Shown piece by piece: positions 1-5,966 of a stretch of 10,841 nucleotides of DNA (its first letter is position 1; every line of letters begins with the position of its first letter). The notes beneath the pieces are model-generated. The model saw nothing but the letters and a program-made list of their open reading frames with translations. It did not search any database and was not told the DNA's origin. The position numbers and the translations under genes are program-made. This DNA is from CAYSZB01 sp964435475 (GTDB lineage Bacteria > Chloroflexota > Anaerolineae > Anaerolineales > Anaerolineaceae), in NCBI GenBank assembly GCA_964435475.1, contig CAYSZB010000067.1, positions 1-10,841 on the forward strand, given 5' to 3'.

Positions 1-383
1 GCCAGCTTGATGTCATCCGGCCCGATGCCCTCGATGGGCGAGAGCAGCCCATGCAGGACATGGTATTTGCCGTTGTAGCCGCCGGTCCGCTCGAGGGCGA
101 TGACATCCATCGGCTCTTCGACCACGCAGATCACAGTCCCATCCCGGTCGGAATTGGCGCATATCTCGCATATCCTGCGGTCCGCCTGGGTGATGTGGAA
201 GCACTCCTCGCACAGCCCGGTCAATGCCTTGACCTCCGCGACGGCTTTAGCCAGGGTTTGCGAGACCTCATCGGGGGATCTCAGCAGGTAAAAAGCCAGC
301 CGGGAGGCGGTTTTGGGGCCGATGCCGGGTAGCTGTGCCAGCGCTTCAATAAGGTTATGAACTGCCTGTGGAAGTGAGTGCAT
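1..383 (-). CDS. recR: Recombination mediator RecR, C-terminal part cut off by the window edge
   Basis: RecR works with RecF and RecO to load RecA at gapped DNA during recombinational repair. The first 127 residues are visible, starting at the ATG at 383. A helix-hairpin-helix segment (LPGIGPKTA, about residues 18-26) is followed by a four-cysteine zinc finger (C58, C61, C72, C75). The start of the Toprim domain (VICVVEEPMDVIALE, from about 85) comes next, with its acidic residues. The rest of the Toprim domain and the C-terminus lie beyond base 1. The start codon is 10 bp after the ybaB stop, and the dnaX-ybaB-recR order is a widely conserved cluster, which supports the call. No strong Shine-Dalgarno sequence is visible before this ATG, so translation may depend on coupling to ybaB. 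The family assignment is close to certain. Confidence 0.96.
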   Translation of the reverse strand, partial: MHSLPQAVHNLIEALAQLPGIGPKTASRLAFYLLRSPDEVSQTLAKAVAEVKALTGLCEECFHITQADRRICEICANSDRDGTVICVVEEPMDVIALERTGGYNGKYHVLHGLLSPIEGIGPDDIKL

Positions 384-393
384 ATTCAGCCAG

Positions 394-729
394 TTAGAAT
401 CCCAAACCACCCAACATCTGGCTGAAGGGTTTCATCTTTTCTTCAGCCAGCGCTTTTGAGCTCTCGATCGAGCGGTTGACGGCTGAGATGACCAGGTCCT
501 GCAGCATCTCCACATCGCCATCTTTGAGCAAATCCGGGTCGATAGTGATCGATTTGCACACCTGGTCGCCGCTCATGGTAATGCTTACCGCACCACCGCC
601 GACACTTTCATTTACCATTTCTTCAGCGAGTGACTCCTGGACAGCTGCCATCTGTTCCTGCATCTTTGCGATCTGTCCCATCATGCCCCCGCCTCTCTGG
701 GCCTGGGATTGCCTGTATCCTTTTGCCAT
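394..729 (-). CDS. ybaB: YbaB/EbfC family nucleoid-associated DNA-binding protein
   Basis: This is a 111-residue protein of the YbaB/EbfC family, small dimeric DNA-binding proteins that coat the nucleoid and are usually encoded between dnaX and recR. The N-terminal helix (GQIAKMQEQMAAVQESLAEE, about residues 18-37) matches the family's coiled dimerisation helix. The central VSITMSGDQVCKSITIDPDL segment (about 48-67) and the later EMLQDLVISAVNRSIESSKA segment are the family's beta and helical core. The chosen ATG is preceded by AGGAG about 7 nt upstream, and this Shine-Dalgarno sequence overlaps the dnaX TAG stop, suggesting coupled translation. Compared with E. coli YbaB, the N-terminus has a short Arg/Gln/Gly-rich extension (residues 2-15). 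An in-frame Met pair at 16-17 could be an alternative start but lacks a comparable ribosome-binding site. The length is normal for the family. Confidence 0.95.
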   Translation of the reverse strand: MAKGYRQSQAQRGGGMMGQIAKMQEQMAAVQESLAEEMVNESVGGGAVSITMSGDQVCKSITIDPDLLKDGDVEMLQDLVISAVNRSIESSKALAEEKMKPFSQMLGGLGF

Positions 730-738
730 TGTTATCTC

Positions 739-2388
739 CTACTTTTTCTTTTTAATATCGGTGATCTTGCCGCCCAGGTCACGCATCGCCGTGCCCACCA
801 TGCCGTCGGCGTCAAATTCCATATCCGGCAGGATTTCGTGGGTGATGTTCTTGCCGTGGATGCAATTGACCTTCATTTCCCGTCCCAGGACCTGTTTGAT
901 GGCGTTGACCAGGATGTCGATGTGCTCACCGGTCAGCATCATGTTCCTGACCACCTCGCTGGAAAAGCCCAGCAGGAGGGTCTTGTTCTGCACGCCCAAC
1001 AGGTTGGCTGAATTGACCAGGCCGACCGTCTTGGGGCTGCTCTGCCGGACAGCTTCCTTGATCTCCTTCCAGTTCTGCTGGATAAGTGGCAGCCCAAGTT
1101 CGCCGGTGCTGACAGGCCCTTGTGTTTCGGGGGTGGAAGTTGTGGTGATTGCCGGGGGGGTGACTTCCTGCACTGCTTTGGCCTTCTTCTGTTCAGGTTC
1201 GACCCTGGGTGTCATATCTCTTATGGCGTGCGGGGGGTCATTGCTGGCGATCCTTTCTGCTGCGCTGCTGACCTTCTTAACATCCAGGCTCTGCCCGCCT
1301 TCAATTGCGGCTTCGCCGATCGATAACTGGGTATAGGCCAGTTCCAGCCCCAAACCGGGGTGCCAGTTGGCCTTTAGATCAGTGGCGGCCTGGCTGAAAG
1401 CATTGATCGCCTCGAGGATCTGCGGTGTGGAAAGCTGTGCTGCATGCATTCTAAGCGCAGTTCTGACATCCAGCGGGGCATCCACCTGTTTTTCGAGCCC
1501 CATCTTGACCAGCAGGATGGAGCGCAGGTAGTCGACGATCTGCCTGGCGAATTGCCTTGGATCGCTGCCGGCGTCCAGCGTCTTCTGGATCTGGGTCAGG
1601 CCTTTGGCGTGGTCATTGGTAATGAAAGCGCTGACCAGGTCGAGGACCGCCATGTTGGTGGCGGTGCCCATCATGTCCTGGGCGACCTCGAGGGTGATCT
1701 TGTTTGACATGGACGAAAGCTGGTCGACCAGGGCAATGGCATCGCGCATACTGCCCGTGGATTGCCGGGCGATCATCATCAGCGTCTCGTCCTCCACCTC
1801 GATGCCTTCTTCGTCACACAGACCACGCAGTTTTGTTTTGATCAACTGGGTCGGGATGCGCCGAAATTCGTAGCGCTGACAGCGGGAGATCACGGTTGCC
1901 GGGATCTTGTGGATCTCGGTGGTCGCCAGGATGAAGATCACATGCGCTGGGGGTTCTTCAAGCGTTTTCAACAGCGCATTGAACGCCGAGGTCGAAAGCA
2001 TATGGACTTCATCAATGATGTAGACCTTGAATTTGCCCTGGGAGGGGGAGAAGGTGATCTTGTCGCGCAGGTCACGGATGTCATCCACACTGGTGTTGGA
2101 TGCCGCATCGATCTCGATGAGGTCCATGAACCTGCCCTCGTTCACGGCGAGGCAGTTGGCGCAGTGGTTGCAGGGTCGATTTTCGAGGGATGCGTCCAGG
2201 CAGTTGACGGCTTTGGCAAGCAGGCGGGCACAGGTCGTCTTGCCGGTTCCCCTGGAGCCTGCAAACAGGTAGGCATGCGCCACCCGGTCGCTTTTGACGG
2301 CATTTTTCAATGTCTGGACGATCGGATCCTGCCCGATGACTTCTTCCCACAAGGCGGGTCGCCATTTACGGTATAGTGCTTGCGTCAT
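739..2388 (-). CDS. dnaX: DNA polymerase III subunit gamma/tau (DnaX)
   Basis: DnaX is the ATPase motor of the sliding-clamp loader in the replisome. The 549-residue protein shows the opening ALYRKWRP box and a Walker A motif GSRGTGKT (residues 44-51). Zinc-module cysteines are C63, C73, C76 and C79. A Walker B region VYIIDEVHM (122-130) is followed by the KTLEEPP sensor segment (141-147) and an SRC arginine-finger motif (168-170). The clamp-loader collar domain runs to about residue 370. A linker rich in Pro, Thr and charged residues (about 375-445) follows, then a C-terminal domain (about 450-535) like those of tau subunits outside the enterobacteria. The protein ends in KKKK. I see no AAAAAAG-type slippery heptamer, so a separate short gamma form is not evident. 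The start ATG at 2388 is 12 bp after the preceding gene's stop, with an AGGAT Shine-Dalgarno-like sequence overlapping that stop. Confidence 0.97.
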   Translation of the reverse strand: MTQALYRKWRPALWEEVIGQDPIVQTLKNAVKSDRVAHAYLFAGSRGTGKTTCARLLAKAVNCLDASLENRPCNHCANCLAVNEGRFMDLIEIDAASNTSVDDIRDLRDKITFSPSQGKFKVYIIDEVHMLSTSAFNALLKTLEEPPAHVIFILATTEIHKIPATVISRCQRYEFRRIPTQLIKTKLRGLCDEEGIEVEDETLMMIARQSTGSMRDAIALVDQLSSMSNKITLEVAQDMMGTATNMAVLDLVSAFITNDHAKGLTQIQKTLDAGSDPRQFARQIVDYLRSILLVKMGLEKQVDAPLDVRTALRMHAAQLSTPQILEAINAFSQAATDLKANWHPGLGLELAYTQLSIGEAAIEGGQSLDVKKVSSAAERIASNDPPHAIRDMTPRVEPEQKKAKAVQEVTPPAITTTSTPETQGPVSTGELGLPLIQQNWKEIKEAVRQSSPKTVGLVNSANLLGVQNKTLLLGFSSEVVRNMMLTGEHIDILVNAIKQVLGREMKVNCIHGKNITHEILPDMEFDADGMVGTAMRDLGGKITDIKKKK

Positions 2389-2400
2389 GGTCTTAACATC

Positions 2401-2907
2401 CTAAGGTATTTGATATGTGGCACGGACTTCACCATTGGGATCTTTAAGGGTGACAACGTCTCCCGGTTTCCAGATGGCTTGTTTACCACCCCAGAACAAT
2501 TCTATCACGCTATCATTTCCGCTCCTGGAATTGATGTTGATCGCCCCATCTTTGTTCAATTTCAGTCCCGGGATGATGTAGTTACCGAATTGCTTGTTTT
2601 CAATGACCCAGTTTGCCAGCTCAACGCTGTTTGGCCCTTCGTTGACCAGGAAGATGCGTTCCACATCATACTGCCCGATGCCAAAAACGCCTTCAATAAC
2701 AACCCGGGTATCATCATAATTGATTTCTTGTTGTGTGATTTCGACTTGAGGCCCAACAGGGCTTTGCACAGAGGTCAGCGGGGCAGGGGTGATCTTGCAG
2801 GGGGAGGGGTAGTAGGTTTCCCATAACCAGAGCACGCCCGTGACGGTCAATGCCGAAACGAGGATATTAAGCAAGAGATAAAGGATGGCTCTGACCCATT
2901 TTTTCAT
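2401..2907 (-). CDS. Membrane-anchored lamin-tail-domain (LTD) protein
   Basis: This 168-residue protein has one N-terminal membrane segment (about residues 7-28, after a MKKW start). A short Pro/Thr/Ser-rich linker (33-55) leads into a beta-rich domain (about 66-166) that reads like a bacterial lamin tail domain (LTD, immunoglobulin-like fold). Supporting signs are IFLVNEGPNSVELANWVIEN (85-104), the YIIPGLKLNKDGAININSRSG stretch (110-130), and the closing AIWKPGDVVTLKDPNGEV (144-161) followed by Y165. The LTD would lie outside the cytoplasm. Bacterial LTDs occur in secreted and surface proteins, but no enzymatic role can be assigned here. GGGAG lies 9 nt upstream of the ATG. The gene appears to be the first of the dnaX-ybaB-recR transcript, an odd partner for replication genes. 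The assignment rests on fold-like pattern recognition and was not tested by profile search. Confidence 0.75.
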   Translation of the reverse strand: MKKWVRAILYLLLNILVSALTVTGVLWLWETYYPSPCKITPAPLTSVQSPVGPQVEITQQEINYDDTRVVIEGVFGIGQYDVERIFLVNEGPNSVELANWVIENKQFGNYIIPGLKLNKDGAININSRSGNDSVIELFWGGKQAIWKPGDVVTLKDPNGEVRATYQIP

Positions 2908-2930
2908 ACGTTGTGTCTCCCGTGCGACTA

Positions 2931-2936
2931 ATCATA
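2931..2936 (-). promoter_or_regulatory. Candidate extended -10 element for the LTD-dnaX-ybaB-recR transcript
   Basis: Read on the minus strand, this is TATGAT preceded by TGC, giving the extended -10 form TGnTATGAT. It sits 23 bp upstream of the LTD gene start, which would leave a short leader containing the GGGAG ribosome-binding site. No good -35 hexamer is visible 16-18 bp further upstream. That is tolerable for an extended -10 promoter, but the call remains weak. Confidence 0.35.
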
Positions 2937-3020
2937 GCATAACTGGGCTGGAAATTGAGGGAAAAATTGATTAAAAATCATATAAGCAGACTTTAACTAA
3001 CTCATAACAATATCTTGCTT

Positions 3021-3049
3021 TTGTCTTAAGACTGATGTGCTATTATATT
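3021..3049 (+). promoter_or_regulatory. Candidate plus-strand sigma70-type promoter in the dinB-LTD spacer
   Basis: TTGTCT (3021-3026) and TATATT (3044-3049) are separated by 17 bp, matching 4/6 and 5/6 of the sigma70 consensus. A perfect 10-bp palindrome GTCTTAAGAC (3023-3032) overlaps the -35 element and could be an operator. No plus-strand coding gene follows, so if active it would drive a short RNA ending at the inverted repeat at 3130-3170. AT-rich spacers yield such matches by chance. Confidence 0.3.
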
Positions 3050-3056
3050 GTCACTA

Positions 3057-3170
3057 CAGGCAAGAATTGTTTCTCTCCTTTCAATTTTGTTACTGTAACC
3101 TAGATTGTAAATCTAAAGTTTACGAACTAAAAAGTAAAACAGGCGCAGGTGAGGCGCCTGTTTTACTTTT
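3057..3170 (+). ncRNA. Possible small structured RNA (speculative)
   Basis: The stretch between the candidate plus-strand promoter and the strong terminator has no credible coding sequence. It can fold into two small hairpins (GTTA/TAAC arms at 3089-3099 and TAGATT/AATCTA arms at 3101-3115) and then the 17-bp terminator stem. GTAAA at 3107-3111 can alternatively pair with TTTAC at 3119-3123, giving a competing fold. The extent is inferred from the promoter and terminator positions only, and I recognise no RNA family. Confidence 0.2.
3130..3170. terminator. Strong bidirectional intrinsic terminator
   Basis: A perfect 17-bp inverted repeat (arms 3130-3146 and 3154-3170) encloses a 7-nt loop. 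The stem has a GC-rich inner part (CAGGCGC/GCGCCTG) and outer A-rich and T-rich runs, so either strand presents a GC stem ending in a U-rich tail. On the minus strand it begins about 10 bp after the DinB-like gene stop and should end that operon. On the plus strand it would stop any transcript crossing the spacer before it runs antisense into the DinB-like gene. Confidence 0.85.
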
Positions 3171-3180
3171 AAAGTCGAAA

Positions 3181-3885
3181 TTATTGGCGAAAAGCCAACT
3201 GCTTGATATGCTCGATGTGGTCCCGCTGGTGCCACAGGGTGCGGCGGACAACCTTCCGGCAGGACCAGATCTCCCCATCCCTGCCAAGCACCTTGACCTG
3301 GTCAATAAAGGATGGAAATGCCTTCTCGATCAGTATCTGCGTTTGGTCCAATCTTTCGAGCGGGTCAGACGGCATATCCGATCGTTTTATCGTATCGAGG
3401 TCCAGCCGGTCCAGGTACCAGGCTTCTGCGTTGGCGATGTGCTTCATGATGCCATGGATATTCCAGCGTTCTCCCGGCCACATCTTTTGACACACTTCAT
3501 CGGCCAGGGTGTCTATCCCTGCCAGCAGTTCGTCGCGCTGCCAGCGGTGGACCAGGAGGACGTGTTCGATTTCTTCTGCTGTCAGAGGATGCCAGTCATC
3601 CCTGAAAAAGGCATTGACCTCGTAACCCTCCAGCGCAGGTCGCAGGTCCTTGTCCATGTAATGGACGTTGAAGACCTCTTCCACGGCAAAATCCAGGCTG
3701 TCCAACTCAACCCAGGAGGCTTCTGTATGGTCTTTGATCCAGACCTCGTATTTCAACAATTCCCGCGGCAGGCGTAAAAGGACCTCCGCGTCATCCTCTC
3801 CATAGGCAAAACAACCCGGAAAGTCCAGCGCATAGCCCAGGATGCGTCCCGCGGGGTACTTTTCAAGTCCGATGCGAATTTTCAT
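3181..3885 (-). CDS. HicB-like N-terminus fused to a DinB-family domain, function unknown
   Basis: This is a 234-residue protein with two visible parts. Residues 1-50 resemble a HicB-type partial RNase-H-like fold: an opening beta strand, then GYALDFPGCFAYGEDDAEVL (17-36) and a helix ending in LLKYEVW. Residues about 100-230 look like a DinB/YfiT four-helix domain. Signs are the WNIHGIMKHIANAEAWYLDR segment (141-160) with H149, and a last helix RRTLWHQRDHIEHI with H219 and H223, which would form the usual three-histidine metal site. DinB-like proteins include thiol-dependent transferases, but no substrate can be proposed here. There is no HicA toxin gene next to it, so a toxin-antitoxin role is not supported. 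The start is 9 bp after the phosphoribosyltransferase stop, giving a two-gene operon. Upstream ribosome-binding signals are weak. A strong terminator follows the stop. Confidence 0.75.
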   Translation of the reverse strand: MKIRIGLEKYPAGRILGYALDFPGCFAYGEDDAEVLLRLPRELLKYEVWIKDHTEASWVELDSLDFAVEEVFNVHYMDKDLRPALEGYEVNAFFRDDWHPLTAEEIEHVLLVHRWQRDELLAGIDTLADEVCQKMWPGERWNIHGIMKHIANAEAWYLDRLDLDTIKRSDMPSDPLERLDQTQILIEKAFPSFIDQVKVLGRDGEIWSCRKVVRRTLWHQRDHIEHIKQLAFRQ

Positions 3886-3894
3886 CAGGCTGGC

Positions 3895-4446
3895 TTAAGT
3901 GAAGAGCGGCAGGTGGCCCAGGGCGATGATATTCTCCCATTTTGCCCGGTCCCCTTCGGTCAGGATGGCTGCCTCCTGGATGACATGACCGCCGGCTTTC
4001 TCGATGATCAGGCGCATGCCCTGCAGCGTGGAACCGGTGCTGATGACGTCGTCCAGGATCAGCACCTGGCTGCCTTTGATCAGGGCGATGTCCTTTTCAT
4101 CCAGGAACAGGTTTTGGGGCTTGCCGGTGGTGATCGAGAGGGTTTCGGACTGTACCGCTTTCCCCATGTAAGGCTTGTATTCCTTGCGCAGGATGACGTA
4201 TGGTTTGCCGCTTACGCGTGCCAGGGCATGCGCAATAGGGATGCTTTTGGCCTCTGCGGTCACGATCACCTGGTAAGGAACAGCCTGAAGTTTTTTGGCA
4301 AGTGCCTCTCCGCAGGCTTCGACCAGTTCCACATCACCCAGAATGTTGAGAATGGCGATCTTCAGGCCTGGTTTGACCTCGAAAAGACGCAGGTCGCGCT
4401 GGCAGCCGGCAATGTTGATCGGGTAATACTCGGTTCCTAAATCCAT
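3895..4446 (-). CDS. APT-like purine phosphoribosyltransferase (type I PRTase)
   Basis: This 183-residue type I phosphoribosyltransferase would transfer a ribose-5-phosphate unit from PRPP to a base in nucleotide salvage. The PRPP-binding loop is VLILDDVISTGST (residues 128-140), with the two acidic residues followed by the STGST phosphate-binding turn. An adenine-phosphoribosyltransferase-like TAEAKSIPIAHALAR segment (63-77) and the RKEYKPYM motif (87-94) match a COG0503 subfamily often annotated as adenine phosphoribosyltransferase. Substrate specificity is not certain. The ATG at 4446 is chosen because AAAGGAG lies 5 nt upstream. A TTG at 4470 would extend the frame but has no such signal and would place the Shine-Dalgarno sequence inside the gene. 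It lies upstream of the DinB-like gene with a 9-bp gap and probably starts that transcript. Confidence 0.88.
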   Translation of the reverse strand: MDLGTEYYPINIAGCQRDLRLFEVKPGLKIAILNILGDVELVEACGEALAKKLQAVPYQVIVTAEAKSIPIAHALARVSGKPYVILRKEYKPYMGKAVQSETLSITTGKPQNLFLDEKDIALIKGSQVLILDDVISTGSTLQGMRLIIEKAGGHVIQEAAILTEGDRAKWENIIALGHLPLFT

Positions 4447-4463
4447 GGTGACTCCTTTTGTCC

Positions 4464-4483
4464 TTGACAATTTACAGGGTCAA
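4464..4483. promoter_or_regulatory. Spaced dyad TTGAC-N10-GTCAA before the phosphoribosyltransferase gene
   Basis: Perfect 5-bp inverted arms (4464-4468 and 4479-4483) are separated by 10 bp, about one helical turn, just upstream of the ribosome-binding site. On the minus strand a TAAAAT (4488 to 4483) could act as a -10 element, which would put the dyad around the transcription start like a repressor operator. No convincing -35 is visible. Arms this short can occur by chance. Confidence 0.22.
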
Positions 4484-4590
4484 TTTTAATCCAAAAAATC
4501 TGTTGTGTACGTGTATAAGAAATACTGCTCTTTACTGTGAGCCGAAAGATAGACAGGTAGCCGAAAATTGGGTAGGAAACGAGATGGCAG

Positions 4591-4611
4591 TTCCGTCCTT
4601 AATGGACAGAA
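4591..4611 (-). terminator. Weak hairpin after the carbohydrate operon, possible terminator or 3' end stem
   Basis: On the minus strand TTCTGTCC and GGACGGAA (8-bp stem including one G-U pair) enclose an ATTAA loop, starting about 7 nt after the dehydrogenase stop. No U-rich run follows on that strand, so it is a poor intrinsic terminator. It may only stabilise the 3' end, or termination may depend on Rho. Confidence 0.3.
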
Positions 4612-4617
4612 ATTTTC

Positions 4618-5964
4618 TCAATCTTGCATGTCCAACTTATTCAGCAGCCGCAGTGGATCACGGCTGCCAGCGTCCTGCCATTGCTTGATATCCTTCAGCG
4701 CATTGTTGACCAACTTTATCATCCCGCTGGCAAGGGGTTCGGCAGAATGCTCTCCCCACAACGTAGTCAGCTTTTCCTCCACCAAGGCGGTATCAGACAA
4801 AACATCCGGATGCATGTGGCACAAAGCAGCTGCTGTACCAAGCGCATAGCGGCGGGGCTGAATGCCTTGCGACAGGCACAGGCGCATGGTACCGACCAGC
4901 CGGTCATCCCACCCCAATTTCCGTTCAACATCCCGCCCGACACGGTCCACCCGGTCCGCCAGGAAGGGGTTGACCATGCGTAATAACAGGTCATCGACGT
5001 ATTCCTGGTAGCCTCCTGGCGTAAATAAGGGGTCAATTCGCTTGTGGCGGCGGATCAGGGCAGTCCCCGATTCCTGCATGAAGGCGGCTCTCAGAAACTC
5101 CATCATACCCGGGATATCTTTTAACTCTGCGATGCGCTCTATCCCCAACAGGCTGCCGAGGTAGGCTGCCAGGGCATGGGTGGCATTATGGCCATACAAC
5201 TTCGCTTCTTCAAAGGGTAAAAGGTTGTCCTTTTCAATAAATGCAGCGATCCTGGGGGTGAAACCTGGCTGTGGAAAATGAATCCTGGAGATCAATATCC
5301 TGTTAAAGGCTTCCACCAGGATCGCCCGGGGAAGCTCTGGGGTCATTGATTTCAATCCAAGGGCAGCTCTTTCTGCCTGTTCATTGATCACCCCGCTCAT
5401 CTTGCCGATCACCGTGTTCAGAAAGCAGACCTTTTCTAGCAGTTGGATATTATCCCCAGCGAGCTCCCCAACCACCAGTTCCTGCAGGATCTCTGCAGCG
5501 TGGTTATGGTTTTCTGCACAATATATCACTGCACGGGGTCCATTTGCTTTGATCTTCAGACGTAAGCCGTCAGCCAGGATCTGGTACGTTACGCATCCGA
5601 CCTGTCCCCGCCGGTAAAAATCAACCCCGGGCAGGGCGGTTGTGATCGCATCCGCCTGGGCAATGGCTTCGATCAGTACCTGGCGATCAGTGTCTTTATT
5701 GGGATCAAGCACTTCCAGCGGACCAACAGACACGGTTTCTATGTGATCCGGGTGCGCAATATTGACGAGGATCATCCCGCCGTTCTTCCGGACGCTCTCG
5801 ATCACCTCCGGGACAACTTCAGCAACAACCAGACGGTCGAAATTCCCCGATGCCTGTGCTTCGTAAAGAAACAACCCGGACTGGATCGCTCCCAACCCAA
5901 AACCGACCAAAGTGCCTTTTTTTACCTGTGACATGTTTTTCATATATCTGGCTTCATCAACCAC
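4618..5964 (-). CDS. Polyol dehydrogenase, mannitol-1-phosphate 5-dehydrogenase-like (PSLDR family)
   Basis: This 448-residue protein belongs to the polyol-specific long-chain dehydrogenase/reductase family, which interconverts sugar alcohols (or their phosphates) and ketoses with NAD(P). The Rossmann fingerprint is GFGLGAIQ (residues 21-28). An acidic residue ending the second strand (E49 in LVVAEV) suggests NAD(H) preference. The catalytic signature K-x4-N-x2-H is present as K255, N260 and H263 in KLYGHNATH, and ALPGVDFY and YCAENHNHAAE are further conserved stretches. It resembles the MtlD branch, but mannitol-1-phosphate itself is not established. The start is uncertain: the GTG at 5964 lies 2 bp after the upstream stop, while ATGs at 5943 and 5934 sit closer to the Rossmann motif, and none has a strong ribosome-binding site. 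It is the last gene of the carbohydrate operon. Confidence 0.85.
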   Translation of the reverse strand: MVDEARYMKNMSQVKKGTLVGFGLGAIQSGLFLYEAQASGNFDRLVVAEVVPEVIESVRKNGGMILVNIAHPDHIETVSVGPLEVLDPNKDTDRQVLIEAIAQADAITTALPGVDFYRRGQVGCVTYQILADGLRLKIKANGPRAVIYCAENHNHAAEILQELVVGELAGDNIQLLEKVCFLNTVIGKMSGVINEQAERAALGLKSMTPELPRAILVEAFNRILISRIHFPQPGFTPRIAAFIEKDNLLPFEEAKLYGHNATHALAAYLGSLLGIERIAELKDIPGMMEFLRAAFMQESGTALIRRHKRIDPLFTPGGYQEYVDDLLLRMVNPFLADRVDRVGRDVERKLGWDDRLVGTMRLCLSQGIQPRRYALGTAAALCHMHPDVLSDTALVEEKLTTLWGEHSAEPLASGMIKLVNNALKDIKQWQDAGSRDPLRLLNKLDMQD

Positions 5965-5966
5965 TG

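Noticed and set aside
1154..1160. Run of seven G (C on the coding strand) in the dnaX linker as a phase-variation site
   Set aside because: Seven bases is short, the reading frame is intact through it, and phase switching of an essential clamp-loader gene is implausible. At most it is a sequencing-error hotspot.
739..1300. Programmed frameshift in dnaX that would make a short gamma subunit
   Set aside because: No AAAAAAG-type slippery heptamer with a following stem was found in the linker. The A-rich AAAAAGAAAAAG run lies at the very end of the gene, where a shift would have almost no effect.
476..1336. Long open frame of 286 codons on the plus strand opposite ybaB and dnaX
   Set aside because: It is antisense to two well-conserved genes, its translation is low-complexity (rich in Ser, Thr, Leu, Pro, Cys) with no family signature, and it has no matching context.
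3037..3777. Plus-strand open frame of 246 codons running through the terminator into the DinB-like gene
   Set aside because: It crosses a strong terminator hairpin and is the complement of the DinB-like coding sequence, with no recognisable domain.
3181..3885. HicAB toxin-antitoxin system
   Set aside because: Only a HicB-like segment is seen, fused to another domain. No small HicA-like double-stranded-RNA-binding gene lies beside it.
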